NCBI GenBank assembly: GCA_964020085.1
Contig: OZ026607.1
Span: 20,503,606-20,567,605 of the forward strand
DNA length: 64,000 nt
Origin: Micromussa lordhowensis
Lineage: Eukaryota; Cnidaria; Anthozoa; Scleractinia; Lobophylliidae
Direction of reading: 5' to 3'
A model generated the notes under the pieces. It was not told where the DNA came from, made no database searches, and saw only the letters and a list, made by a program, of their open reading frames with translations. Made by a program: the position numbers and the translations under genes. Shown in pieces: positions 35,201-50,015 of this stretch (the first letter of the stretch is position 1; each line of letters opens with the position of its first letter).

Positions 35201-35495
35201 AAATTATTAGAGTAGGTTTCCTGCCTCTTCTTTGTTATATTTTATTTTTTGTTCTCGAATAAAATTAAAGAAACCTCCGAGGGCTAAAGATATATTCACC
35301 TTCGCCACCTGAAGCAGATTGTTGATCAAGTTTGTCCGCGGCAGCCTCTAGACGTTCGACCAAGGCCTTGATATCTGACGCGCTCTGTGAGCTACCCTTC
35401 TTGAAAGATCCCTCGGCACCCAGTTTAGCCGCTACTACTTCCAAACGAGCCAACACCGCTTCTAGTCGGCCAAGAGTTGCTTGATTCGCTGGCAT
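31694..35495 (-). CDS. CAP: Adenylyl-cyclase-associated protein (CAP), N-terminal domain only
   Basis: CAP proteins recycle actin monomers with cofilin. The N-terminal helical domain (HFD) drives filament severing and the C-terminal CARP domain binds G-actin. Eight exons: 35495-35300, 35180-35149, 35033-34965, 34864-34787, 34222-34169, 33735-33646, 32071-31989 and 31799-31694, giving 235 residues. The first exon has the coiled-coil RLE repeats (GRLEAVLARLEVVAAKL). The HFD follows closely: SDELGGDVKTQADLV, SKQFNHLSAVSEGMEALLWV, GAVFFTNRVLKDFKG and HSEWAHTFIGALIELQQYCK. It ends KEFHAMGVSWAS-TAA, exactly where the HFD ends in full-length CAPs (about 470 residues), so the proline-rich, WH2 and CARP parts are absent. 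Intron 7 has a GC donor (AAAGG-GCAAGT): the GT four bases later would put the next exon out of frame. It could be a specialised short paralogue, an isoform end, or a decaying copy. Confidence 0.88.
31855..31925. repeat. Polypurine (GA-rich) tract in CAP intron 7
   Basis: The plus strand is nearly all A/G for about 70 bases (AAGAAAAAGAAAAAGGC, GAGAGAAAGAAAGGGAGAAAG), hence polypyrimidine on the transcribed CAP strand. It lies just downstream of the GC donor. Confidence 0.75.
32191..32262 (+). tRNA. tRNA-Thr(GGT)-like gene or tRNA head of a SINE
   Basis: The 72-nt cloverleaf has acceptor GGCTTCA / TGAAGCC, a D-arm GCTC...GAGC and a T-arm ACGGG-TTCGAAT-CCCGT. The A box TAGCTCAGTTGG and B box GGTTCGAATCC are perfect. 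The anticodon arm is abnormal: TCGCA / CGCGG has an A-C mismatch at its top pair, and the loop CCGGTAT has C instead of the invariant U33. Position gives anticodon GGT (Thr). There is no encoded CCA. A T7 run follows at 32267. The abnormal arm and the conserved-looking 3' sequence suggest a tRNA-derived repeat rather than a working tRNA. It lies in CAP intron 6, opposite strand. Confidence 0.7.
32263..32345 (+). repeat. Probable SINE body downstream of the tRNA-like head
   Basis: After the T run comes CAGGCTTCTTCTTTCCAATTG and TTAAATTGGAAAATTAACTG. The nonsense translation running through head and body (TGIAEVTGSNPVEALIFF, then SNCLNWKINCDDHSS) is one I remember recurring in anthozoan protein predictions, which implies head and body travel together. 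That recollection was not checked. Confidence 0.45.
32267..32273 (+). terminator. Pol III terminator (T7)
   Basis: Seven consecutive T residues lie five bases after the tRNA-like cloverleaf, the standard RNA polymerase III stop signal. Confidence 0.7.
32579..33437. repeat. TIR element with about 55-bp ends, other elements nested inside
   Basis: TTATTGCTAGAATGGATACT, then CCACAATATGGTGAAACAC and TTAAATTTGTGTATA, are mirrored at the right by TATACACAAATTTAAGTG, GTATTGTGGAGTATCC and TGCTAGCAATAA. A third inverted copy of the same end, GTGGAGTATCCATTCTAGC, lies inside at 32915-32933. Internal AAAATCCCCACCC / GGGTGGGGATTTT blocks (32705-32870) and the palindrome at 33267-33380 indicate nesting. 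It lies in CAP intron 6. Confidence 0.75.
33267..33380. repeat. Foldback with CAATTATCCTGC ends
   Basis: ACAATTATCCTGC pairs with GCAGGATAATTGT, GGAATATCGTCTGAT pairs with ATCAGACGATATTCC, and TTAGCCGAC pairs with GTCGGCTAA. The GC-rich loop resembles the loops of the 4836 and 41870 elements. Confidence 0.85.
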
Positions 35496-36271
35496 TTTGA
35501 GCTGTAGTTTAAAACAGGTGATAAATGAGTGAAGTCACGGTGGGAACAATTGTTGTGTTGGATTCTGGCCAATAAGGGCTTGCGCACAAATACCGGGATG
35601 AAAAAAAACTCCTTGTCTTGATAAAACTTACTTGGATTTCACATGTGGATACGAACACCCGGCCTGGTCTGTCTTTACACCTCGCGTCCATGATCATTCA
35701 GATAGCTCAACCTTGATAAATAATTTAGATGAAACACTCCGGCTGGTTGAATTTGGTTTTGCACGGTTATATGACAATTACGAAGAGATGAACTTTCAAC
35801 CCTTTCTGATGAAACGGGCGGCGAAATTTCTTGACGATCCCTTGTAGTATCTTTGTAATAGATGTGTTGTACAAGCTAATGTCGTCACGAGCAAACAAAT
35901 GAAAATTAGAAGAAAAGAACAAAAAAGAAGTTAAACATGAAAGACCCATGAAACTTGATACCTCGCTAAAGAGTAAACTGATTGCACTCTACAATATAGC
36001 CAAAAACAAAATATTGGCCTATGTTTTTTAACTGGTGCATAGTTTAAATTTAACCCTTTTTAAAGTACTTCAATCCGTGGACCGAGATACGTGCAGTGAA
36101 ACATTTTCATTTTCTTTAAAAAAAAGAAAACTGGGGCCAACAGTGCAATTTTGAAGTATTGGAAGCCTGGTACCGAATTGACCACCAGCGATTGTATCGC
36201 AACGACAGATGGGAAATTCGTGACGTCAGGGTTCTTCTTCCTCTTTGTGTGCTAAAAGACGAGTCATCACA
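35496..36271. other. Divergent CAP-SEC61B promoter region
   Basis: The two genes are transcribed away from each other, with 776 bp between start codons. A plus-strand ORF ending at 35847 (…RLYDNYEEMNFQPF) has no recognised homology, so I treat it as non-coding. A consensus CRE lies close to SEC61B. Confidence 0.5.
36221..36228. promoter_or_regulatory. Consensus CRE (TGACGTCA) upstream of SEC61B
   Basis: A perfect palindromic CRE/ATF octamer lies 43 bases before the SEC61B ATG and is followed by a pyrimidine-rich TTCTTCTTCCTCTTT stretch that could contain the initiator. CREB/ATF control of secretory-pathway genes is established in animals; its use here is inferred. Confidence 0.55.
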
Positions 36272-40140
<3,869 letters not shown>

Positions 40141-40744
40141 ACAAGAAACAATTCAATTCAGCTTGTAAATTCCATTCTTGGACATTACAAGACCCTTATG
40201 TCCAAATTTTGCTAAAACAGACTGTGAAACAAACTATGTGTGCCATTTTTCACAAAATATAATAATTATTGTTAACTAACTGCTTCTAGAAACCTTATTA
40301 AAGTATAAAAATTGATTGAGTCGCCTTGGTTACTAAGCTAGCATAATGAGCTCATCTTTCCTGAAGTATCAAAATCTAAAATTGATTGAACATTGTCACT
40401 ACTTGTGAAGAACAGAAAGAGAAGGGAATCTCTGTCTCATGGGGAGTGACATATACAAATGTGGCCTCATGAAAGTATTACTTTATAGCTTTCATTTGAC
40501 TGGTCAAACAGTTGTGGGTTTCATCAACAAAATAATGTGTTAACATCCTTGTTGTCACCCAATTCAGATGCTTGTGATGATTCATTTGGGAGGTTACAAT
40601 TGTTCTGTTTGTACGTACTCACATGCAATCAGTTGCATATGGCAAATTGAACCATAGTTGTAACCTCAAATGAATGGTCATTTTCAAAGTGGAACAAAGG
40701 ATTATACAAACTTGTATCAGTGTTTCTGCAAATCTCTTATGAGT

Positions 40745-40865
40745 AATATATCAAACACAAAAGACCGTGTTTGACCACATTTCCAAACACCGAGAAGAGA
40801 GTTGAAAATATGATGCATAGCTTCGAGGTGTTTGGAAAGGTGGTCCAACGTTGCCTTGAGTGATA
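40745..40865. repeat. MITE family copy 2
   Basis: It starts ATATCAAACACAAAAGACCG, then GTTTGACCACATTTCCAAAC and ACCGAGAAGAGAGTTGAAAA. It matches 46033-46170 and 5239-5373 but the right end is degraded (CAACGTTGCCTTGAGTG). Confidence 0.8.
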
Positions 40866-41652
40866 ATCGATTCATGTGGATGGTCTGTTATAATTAACAG
40901 CACGTGTGAAAACAGCCAATTGCGTGACACTTCTGAGAAACACCCCTGAAGCCCAGTAGGGTTCTAAACAAAACCTAATCATGTAAAAAAAAATTCAAAA
41001 ATATATAAAACATGAAATCAAACAAAAAAAATTCACCCCATTTTAATAAAAAAACCAGTTCCCTTTTGTCTAGTTTCCCCAATTTCAAATTAAGTATTCT
41101 CGCTTTAATTAATTAAATTTTTAAAACTGATGTCTCTTGAAATTTTATTGCTATTTTACTTGTCAATGAGACACTTGCACAAGAAGAACCTGTAACAGGA
41201 TGACATTTAATCACATGTTTTACATAACAGAGGAAAGGCATTTGATACAAATTCGTGGTATTTTAAAATTCATGAATTTTCATTTTACCCCTTAAAGTTC
41301 GAAGATCACCTCATCCGGACCGAGAATCCCTTTTATACTAAAGTTCCCACACAGAGAAGAACAACTGAAACACCTTCCACTGGAATTTCGCAATAAATTC
41401 AGCTCCAGTCCAGACCATTTTGCAGGTGAAATAGTTGCGCGCTTTTAAAGTCGACTATATTAAATGTAGGCTTCTCAAACTTTGGAATTGTGTATTTCAC
41501 AGGGTATATTTAATTTATTTCCAAAAAGCCCTTTCGCTTCCAATAACAGTATTATTCATTTAAAATATTTCCCCGTTTCTGATTGGTTAAAACCACACGC
41601 ATAACTTTTCCATAACTGGCTGCTGTTCACTAAATTTGGAAAGAATCTTCGC

Positions 41653-41663
<11 letters not shown>

Positions 41664-41685
<22 letters not shown>

Positions 41686-41754
41686 GCTTCAGATTATTGA
41701 ACCGATGACGTCAAAATGACGTCAAAAGTGCAGCCCGCTTCAGATTATTGAACT
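41664..41754. repeat. 39-bp direct duplication carrying three CRE octamers
   Basis: AATGACGTCAAAAGTGCAGC, then CCGCTTCAGATTATTGAAC, occurs twice (41664 and 41715). TGACGTCA is found at 41666, 41706 and 41717. It could be a cAMP-responsive enhancer or just a duplicated repeat fragment. Confidence 0.7.
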
Positions 41755-41869
41755 GTTGACTGAGAAAACCTGGGGACGATATTATGTTATTTTTAGTGAG
41801 CGAAAAAGCAAAGAGCGAAATGGTGAAACTCCTTTAAGAACGGGGAAATATTTTGAATGAATAATAAAA

Positions 41870-42015
41870 CAATTATTGAATTCGGCTTTCGCAGGATATG
41901 AAGAATTCTGCAGATCTTGGAGGGTGTCATCCACCTCGGCCTTCGGCCTCTGTGGATAACACCCTCCTTGTTCTGCAGAATTCTTCATGTTCTACTCAGA
42001 CTCATTCAATAATTG
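41870..42015. repeat. Foldback MITE with AATTATTGAA ends
   Basis: AATTATTGAATTC pairs with ATTCAATAATT. GAAGAATTCTGCAGA pairs with TCTGCAGAATTCTTC, GGAGGGTGT pairs with ACACCCTCC, and GGCCTTCGGCC forms the central loop. Confidence 0.85.
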
Positions 42016-42993
42016 CTAAATATTGTTCCACTCGGCTAAAAGCATTTTCTTGAGTTTTCTGTCTTTGAGCACATCCACTTTAAGTGATGTCACATCCGGT
42101 TGAGTATCCCAGCATACACTAGAAGCACAATCTAAAGTCACGTGTCCAGAAGCATGACATCTTCGAAAATATGGCGGGTGTTCTGTTTTGAAAGGTAAGA
42201 CATTTTGGCGCTTTTCTGTTGTAATTAATTTTGCTCTTCTGTGGCTTATTCTTATGTTATCATAAGTAAGATTTATTCCTTTAAATTTAAAAGAAACTTA
42301 CAGAAGTTAATACAAGTGGAGGAAAGCGTTTTTGGAAGCTGAATATCAGTACATGGCAATAACATAATTAACACCAGAGAAGTTAAACATGGTACCAAGA
42401 TTATTTACATTGTATTACAAGTGTCTGTATCACTGTTTTAATCATCTTCTACCAAAAAAATCATTCCTAAGAGCACCAGATGTCGAAAACAAATTTTAAA
42501 GTTCATATGAAACACTTGAAAGTTCTGGTGAAATGAAACTGATGATGAAATGTTACATCTGTTTGTACCATTTCTTTGGGTTTACCTCGGTGTAAAAACT
42601 TGTGAAGTTTTTCTTTGTTTTGAAGCTATTGTTAGGGTTAGGGTCTATCATGTTGTCTTTTTTGTTTTCTTTGTTTTACGTCACTGCAGGTGAGTGTCAC
42701 AGGTTCTTACACCGAGGATGAGCCATTTCTTTGAAGTTTGAAATTTACTTTCTCGAGTTCCCATGGAAATTGTTTTTGGTATCATTTCAGGCAACTATTT
42801 GTATATTTAGCTTTTAGAAACTCCAAGAATGACTGTAATATAAGCTAACATAGTTAAAATTATTCTGGTACAAGGTTTTGGTCCCCTTAAAACTGACATT
42901 CCTGATTTCCAATCGGATTTTGTCTGAACACGTCATGAGGGCAACAGTTAGTTCAGAGGACGGTTTTCAATTGTGTGTCAAAAGTAATCAGGC

Positions 42994-43141
42994 AATAGCT
43001 GTTATTGCAGTTGAGTCTGCGATCAAATGTTCTTTTGTTTAGAAACGCACGCAAACAAGGCGAAAGGGTCAATACAAAGCAGAATTGACCCTTTCGCCTC
43101 GTTTACATGTAAAACAGCTGATAACTGCGATAACAGCTATT
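42994..43141. repeat. Foldback MITE
   Basis: AATAGCTGTTATTGCAGTT pairs with AACTGCGATAACAGCTATT at the ends, and CAAGGCGAAAGGGTCAAT pairs with ATTGACCCTTTCGCCTCG around a nine-base loop. Confidence 0.85.
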
Positions 43142-43854
43142 AGTTTGGTTTTGGTTTAACTATGGTTTGAGATTGGGTTAATTATCTAACTGGTAAGCGA
43201 TTGCTTTTGGTTTTGAAAACTGCTCCAAGCTACTAAATCACTAGGTGCGTCTTCATAACAAATACTGTCCAATAGCAAATAGCTGTGCACATTTGTGAAC
43301 CCAATTGGAAGCTAAATTGCACTGCTTCCATCAATGTTTTCAGCTGGAGGGCAACTGGTTTCCAGAAGTTTTTTTGTCAAAGTTATTGGTAAAATGAGAC
43401 AAACGTAGACTGCCAAAGATTGGCCCATAGCTGGCTGTTTTTGTCGGCTTCTGGCCCTTGAGGATAAGCAGTTTGTTTGACAAGGAAATTCTAGTTGCAT
43501 GACTGTTATATAAGCCCTATTTATCTCCCCAGCATACACATCCTGCATTCAGTAGACAAGAATATTGGTAAAGCAAATTAATGGGGGAAACGTTTGGGTA
43601 GTTTTTATTTTGAGTCAGGGAAAATTGACAATTTGATGAAAAGTCAAGGAAAAATGAAATTATACCATTGAAGGCTGGAAGAAATATTTTGGGTCACCAT
43701 GATTTCAACAATGTTTTATTTAATGAAGAAGGAAAATTTGTTGAAAACTTATAAGTCTTAATGATCAAGTGTAAAGGAGGGCTGTAAACTAGGCCAGAAG
43801 CTGCCACTAGATTTGAAATTTTGTATTTATTTGGTAAGGGAAATTATATTTTGG

Positions 43855-44310
43855 TCAGTGAATTCAATGCTGGGGGCTAACCCTGCAGCAGACTAGCATC
43901 CCATCAAGGGGATTGGGGGGGGGGGGGGGGGGAGAGAGGAAAATACTGCAGTGTTTTGGACCACTTGGCTTGACACAGATTCTACCTTGCCTCCATTGTC
44001 AAACCTCTCCCCTATTAGGCTTGAAATTATTTTACAAAAAATCTGATGACATATTTTTAATTGTGTAGTTTGTAAAACATAAGAGATTAAGGCTGTCATA
44101 AATGTTAAAACATTTCCTGTTTCTTGCCAGATACAAAACAGAAGCAAACAATGAAAGTATGTACTGAGACTTGAGAGGAGAAAGAATCACATGGACACAT
44201 TGGATTCCAAATAAGATGACTCACATTTTCTGTGTTTGGTTTCATGTACTAGGCATAACAGTGCACAGTGCAGGTAGAGAATTTTAATCAACTAGAAATG
44301 TTGCTGTTTT
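43855..44310 (+). repeat. Segmental duplication, copy A (with SINE tail)
   Basis: It is parallel to 45055-45745. Shared landmarks in order are CTAACCCTGCAGCAGACTAG (SINE tail), ACCACTTGGCTTGACACAG, AAAAATCTGATGACATATTT, TTGTGTAGTTTGTA, a CCAG-ATACAAAACAGAAGC exon-like start and AACTAGAAATGTTGCTGTTT. A poly-G tract lies at 43916-43932. Confidence 0.7.
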
Positions 44311-45054
44311 TTCAAGAAACTGTTGCAATGTTGGCTTGCTATGCCTGAGCCCACAGGTAGGGCGTACAAGAATTCCTTAAAACTTCATTGCCTGTGGGTA
44401 CCATTGTTGACAAGTATTCTTTTGTGGGATTCCATGCATGTGCGTATTAGCCTTTGTCTCTGCCATGCTTCAAGTTTACACTTAAACCTATCTTTACACT
44501 GTAGGATATTTTCTGGCTTTGTGACAAGTCCGTCTTATTTTTGGTAGCGGATTCGTTTTGTCATTTACACATGGGTGGGTGAATTAAAAATAAAAATGCC
44601 ACTCTAAAGATTTTGAATCCAAAATTTAATGCGAATCCATTTTGTATTGAAATCATTAGTGTAAACAGTTCTTTAATAAACAAGGATATTTATTTTTCTG
44701 GGAAAATACAAGTTGACATCATTTGAGAGTGACTTGTCTGCACAATCTATTCTTTAATCTCTGTACTTGCTTCTTGATCTGCAGTCCAGTGTGTTTAACT
44801 TAAAAATATTTCTTTTCAGATATGCCCACCTTGCAACTGAAAAAACAAGGTTTACAAAAACACTTTGTTTTGTTTTCCCAACAGGAAAAATGCTGGCACT
44901 ATGCTAACCGTGGGACCATTTGAGAAGGATACTGCAACATAATTAGAGAAAACAAATATGTAATTTCAGACTGGGAAGGGAGCCTGGTTTGGGGCTTACA
45001 TGGTAAGTGATGCTTTATAATTTATATCTGTACATACCATTGTGGAGAAATCAG

Positions 45055-45745
45055 ACCTCAAAATGGGTACTGGGTAAATTTAATACTGGGTACTAACCCT
45101 GCAACAGACTTGCATCCCATTCCATCACTGTCAAAGGGTTGAAACACTTAATGCGACAGAGACTAGCTGAGACTGGGTTAATCTGTGGTGGTTTAGATCA
45201 CTTGACCTGATGCAGACTTTACTTTACCTTCATAGTCCAAAGTCACCCTAATAGGGTAAAACCTTCAAAAATCTGATGACTCATTTTTGATTGTGTAGTT
45301 TGTATTTAAGAGGTCTAGGCTGTAATGAAGGTTAATACTAGTGTAGCCAAAGCTGCGGAAATTGGGATGTTGTTTGCAAATTGAAGTAGGGATTGTATAG
45401 AGCTTGTGTAGAAATGGCTGTCATCAAGTTATTTTGTTTGGTCAAGTCCCAGAAATTGTTGAGTAAGATGTGGTTATATTCAATTCATGTTAATAAAAAC
45501 AGTCCCCATTTCTTACTAGATACAAGCCAGAAAGCTGTGTGCTGAAACTTATGTGAAGAAAAATTCATATTGAGGCAGTAGATTCCATATCAGGTGAGTC
45601 TTTATGTTTCTTTGTTTGGTTGGGGAGGTTATTAGTTGCTTGATTTTATCTAGGATAGGAATAATGACACGTTCACAATGCAGGCAGAAAATTAAAACAA
45701 ATAGAGATGTTATTGTTTCACTGTTCAGCTATTACACTTGATTGT
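45055..45745 (+). repeat. Segmental duplication, copy B
   Basis: It is collinear with 43855-44310 through CTAACCCTGCAACAGACTTG, ATCACTTGACCTGATGCAG, AAAAATCTGATGACTCATTT, TTGTGTAGTTTGTA, CTAG-ATACAAGCCAGAAAGC and AAATAGAGATGTTATTGTTT. Copy B keeps a consensus donor (CAGGTGAGTC) where copy A reads AAGATGACTC. Confidence 0.7.
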
Positions 45746-45885
45746 GTTCTTGGACATGACGTTCCTCCCACAGTGCCTTCCTCCACCCAGATATGCAAAT
45801 GGTTACTGGGTGAATTTTATACTGGAGGTAACCCTGCAACAGACTGGCATCCCATTTAAGGGGGGTGAGGTGGGGTGGGCAGGGA
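45738..45885 (+). repeat. Partial SINE copy
   Basis: TGTTCTTGGACATGACGTTC, CACAGTGCCTTCCTCCACCC and GGTAACCCTGCAACAGACTG match the central and 3' blocks of the 37226 SINE. Confidence 0.65.
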
Positions 45886-46032
45886 GGAGAAAGATGCCTT
45901 ATTAATCGATGCTACAGAAACTGCCACAAGGTGTGATAGTGAGTGGACAAACATAGGGATCTCATCCATAGATATAAAGCTAGAACCACCTTGTAGAGGG
46001 TACTAACAACGCCACATGAATGTACCCGCATG

Positions 46033-46170
46033 TTATATATTAAACACAAAAGACCGTGGTCGACCATATTTCCAAACACTGAGAAGAGAGTTGAAAATAC
46101 GACGCGTAGTGGTGTATGCGAGCCGTTTGGAAATGTGGTGAAACGTGGTCTTTCGTGTTTGATATATTAC
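46033..46170. repeat. MITE family copy 3 (most complete)
   Basis: TATATTAAACACAAAAGACC at the left pairs with GGTCTTTCGTGTTTGATATA at the right. The inner arms CCATATTTCCAAACA / GTTTGGAAATGTGG pair. It is about 138 bp, with sisters at 5239 and 40745. Confidence 0.85.
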
Positions 46171-46900
46171 GTCAAAGTGAAGTCCTGGGTTCTCAGATCA
46201 AAGGCAAACAAGAGAAACCATAATTACTTGTAGATTACTTGCAAGCACCTTTTAGAAAACGGTTTTTGCTTGTTTGCATAAGCATTACATTTGAACAACA
46301 GTTTGAATTTTAAAGCACCTTTGTCTTGTTATTCGCTTGTGTAAAAAGTATTTCAATTTATGTTTATTTTAATACTGTAAAAATGTAAAGCTACCCCAGA
46401 ACTTTTTATTTTATGAGTTGTTTAAAGACTGGCGAGTATTAACCACACATTTATTCATCACGAGAAAGAAAATGCAAATTTTGCCCATTTACTGTTTACT
46501 GTGATACTTTGCCGGTGAGCTTTTGGCCTGCAAACGTTGCGAATGAAGGTTAATTTTGGAGTGCTATATTTTATCCACTGCTATTTATTTCGTGTTGCTG
46601 CTTGTCTGCCTTTGAAGTTGTTCTTAATATCATTATTTAAACTCCGTGTTTTTTTATAATGATATAACCAAACGACAAACACATTCCCGATGAGACAATT
46701 TACTTTAGTCGAGTATACACTGTATGTATATTTAGTTCTTAGGGTCTCAGTATACCCATTGCTAAGTGGACCTTTTCTTTATCTTTCAGTTCTTCAGGCT
46801 TCCATCTCGAGTGTACATGCAGTGACATTAACATGGAGAAAGAAGCAAAGGATGGCAAAGAACGCTTTTAGATGTTTCTTGAGTGGATCACGCTTTTAAT

Positions 46901-49900
46901 AGTAAGGTAGATTTACAAGACAAAGTTTATCTCGATTGAGCTTCTTGCGAAAGATTGTCAAGGCGGAGCTCATATTCACAGAACCAGAGAGTCAAAAGAA
47001 GACATTGGAATAACTTTCGAAATGTCTGTCGTGAATTATATTTAAGTTTGTTATGCAGCTTTGAAATGAAGGTAGAATATTAGAATTACCTGGATTTGTT
47101 TTTTTTTTGCATACCGAATTTTTATGCCTGAAAGTCTCGACATTAAACTCGTTGAAATTACCGTCTGCTTTATTGTCTAGTATCTATTTCACAGATTTAC
47201 TGAAAACTTTCTAGTTTTCGAGGACGCACTGAATTGATGAAAAGGTTTCGCTTTCAAAAGGGCCAAGGAAAAAAAACAAAGAGGAAAAATTGTCCCAAGA
47301 AGAAAAAGTCTGCAATTTTAAATGGTGTCTGGTTTTGAGTCAAACATATACCGAGTCTTTTGACGGAAAAAAAATCTCGCTCTTTGTGAGACTTTTTTCA
47401 TCAGAAGTCACAGTATATGCTTGATTTCTGGCTGGACTCTGTTCAAAAGTGCAGAATTTTTTTTCTTTTTGGCAACCCTACCTAGTCAAAAAATAGTAAA
47501 AGAGATAGCCTACATTTCTTCTAGTTACCAAGCCCCTTTTAAAAGCGCATTTTAAAATTCATATTATTTGTTTAATATTGCATTATTAAAAAGCCAATAA
47601 AAGTCATATTGAATAATACACTTTTGTAATTGACTTCTTTTATTGTGTTCAAAATATTTTTAACAATGCTAAAATAATGTGTACAATTAAAACCACCACT
47701 TAATATTTTCATATCATTTTATTGTTTTGCAATAATAAGTAAGTTTGAAAATCGGTGAAATTAAAACGTGTAAAGGAAAAAGTTCGCGTTTAAAAACTAA
47801 GACTTTTGGCGGGAAAATTTGAGAACATTTGCACAGCGTTTCCCCTAACAACGTTATTGAGAAAAAAATTTAAAAGAGGTTACCCTTCAGAAGTTTTTGA
47901 TCGCAAAAAATTCTCTCAGGTAACAGTTAACATAATAAAATCCCCGTCAAAACTACTGCACCACCGCGCATAAAGAAAGCAATTTGACATTTTAAGATAT
48001 TTTTCCGTCTCGAAGTAAATTTTTGCCAAACAGTCTTCAAATTTCTTTTTTCAACGAACTTCGTGTTGTGCGAGGTGATGATGCAAGAGTTCCTCAAAAC
48101 ATGAAAAAGATGAAATGGCAAACGGATCAAAGAGTTCACAAAATTAAATTTCCGAAATGGATTTTTAAATCGCGAAGTGACAGTGAAATACCGTTTCAAC
48201 AAACCGAGTCTAATTTTATATCCAACCGAGTTTGATCTGCAACTGTTTGTAGCTTGCCATTTCATATTTTTCCCCCGCCGGCGGTCAGACGGTAATATAT
48301 AGAGATGGTACACTTAGGATCAGTTGCACGGGAGCAAGAACACTCTTTATCAATCAAAATCCGATCATAGTACCACCCCACAAAATTGCCCAAATTTGAT
48401 CCATTAATTAAGTTTCGAAATAGTTAAATGTTTCTTCCAACGCGACCGTTTGCTCCGTTCTCTTTTCTCGTGCAACAACCAAAGTGTAAACACCACAAAA
48501 TAATCAATATCTGGTAACACAAAGATGTTTATTTCCAAAAAACGCAAAATGTCTTCGACCGGTTCAGTATATTTTATAGACTCGTCAAAACAATGTCGGA
48601 ATAATCCACCGTGAAACTTTAAATCTCTTGTTGAAAAGTTTTGAAAATATTTTCACTGTTTTGAGCAAATTTAAACTTGAGAAATGACAAAGGAAAACAA
48701 ACATTTTGCAAAGGCGCCACGAAAACTTTGTATGGCAAGGCACGTTTTTAATATCAATTTTATGCAAATATCGTCTTTGTTAACAAATTTGTTGCTGGGT
48801 TTTTAGTTTTGGTTATGATTGTTGCCAGCCTTTTGACATTGTTTTAAATCTTAAAAAAAAAAAAAAATCGGTGTAATAGCCAATTTTAAATGTAAAATTT
48901 GTAGTTGTTGCATGCGAAAGGTTCTCTTTTTGGAGGTCATTGCCAGACAGTTGATGAAAAACAAAAGATGGCGGAATCGACTTTGATTTGTAAATGTTAA
49001 AGCATTTCCAGAAACAGATTTTATATTTTCAGTCGTTCTCCGCGGTCCTGGACTCGTTCGTGCTCTAAATTCTCCTCGGTGATTGCCTTACTTGGTTTTA
49101 ACTGAAGTTCTGAGACTTTGGTAGTACATCAAGACAATATCTCCAAGTCGCTGATTTTGTTTATCACTCTATTCTTGACTGCTTTTAGAATTTTCCTTGT
49201 TACAACACCTTTTGTAAACCAGATATTGATCTTAAAAGCCTTAACGTTCAATATCTAGAGGTTAAACAAACGTTGATCTGTAGTTAAGGTGGCACTTTCA
49301 AAAACCGCGGGTTGTGTAGTTTGTCCAATAGCCTAAAATATTTTCAATTTGGTTGAAATTATCTGTGGTTCAACGAACTGCGAGAAAAGCTTCGAATTAC
49401 AGCGGAAGATAACTATCTCGAAAATGACAAGATTCTGAAAGCAGTTGTAAACTCTGATCCCTTCAGCCTTCTGAATTCCTTTCAAGTATTCCCAAAACTT
49501 TTGTTACCGCTAGTAAATTCTCCAGAATTCTGCTGAACATCTCGGATGGCTGTCGACAGCCAATCGGAATCTTCGTATTTCTTTAGAAGTCTTCGTTGTA
49601 ATTTACAATGGACGGTTTTATTTTTAGACGTGATTCAGATTGTTGAACATGTTTGCAAATAATTTCATTGAAATTGTGTGTCCATGTGATTTGTATAGGT
49701 AATCATACGGTTTCGAGTTCAATTTGGAATTAATTTCACGAGTGAGTTCTTCAAAAAGCTGAAATTGCACGAGCCGCTTCGGCGAGTGCAATTTCAGCTT
49801 TTTAAAAAACTCACAAGTTTTCTTGAAGCCATTTTTTTCGCATTCGAGAAAACTTTTTTCAGAGTTTCCATACAAAATTTTTCTCACTGCTTTACATGAT

Positions 49901-49982
49901 ATCATTGGCCTACAAAATTTCTCATTGTCTTTCTGCCAATCATTATCCAGAATTACAATATGTAATTTGCACTGGTGTTACA

Positions 49983-50015
<33 letters not shown>

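Larger units (their letters stand above)
40141..42150. other. SEC61B 3' flank and intergenic DNA
   Basis: This covers the 3' UTR of SEC61B (AT-rich, AAATATAATAATT near 40255) and non-coding DNA. It contains MITE copy 2 (40745-40865), the CRE-bearing direct repeat (41664-41754) and a foldback (41870-42015). No gene is seen. Confidence 0.5.
42160..46900 (+). ncRNA. Possible spliced non-coding transcript
   Basis: Strong, correctly ordered splice signals occur without an open reading frame through them. A first-exon candidate with ATGGCGGG ends at 42194 before GTAAGA. The exon 44885-45002 lies between TTTTCCCAACAG and GTAAGTG, 45520-45593 between TTCTTACTAG and GTGAGTC, and a terminal candidate starts at 46790 after TTATCTTTCAG. 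The first ATG hits TGA after six codons and the middle exons contain stops in all frames. It could instead be the 5' UTR of a gene not recognised, or chance signals. Confidence 0.25.

Noticed and set aside
35632..35847. Plus-strand ORF ending ...MKRAAKFLDDPL between CAP and SEC61B
   Set aside because: There is no suitable ATG near its start, no splice context and no known homology, and it sits in a divergent promoter region.
47927..48313. 128-codon minus-strand ORF
   Set aside because: A 70-codon ORF overlaps on the other strand, composition is random-like and no domain is visible.
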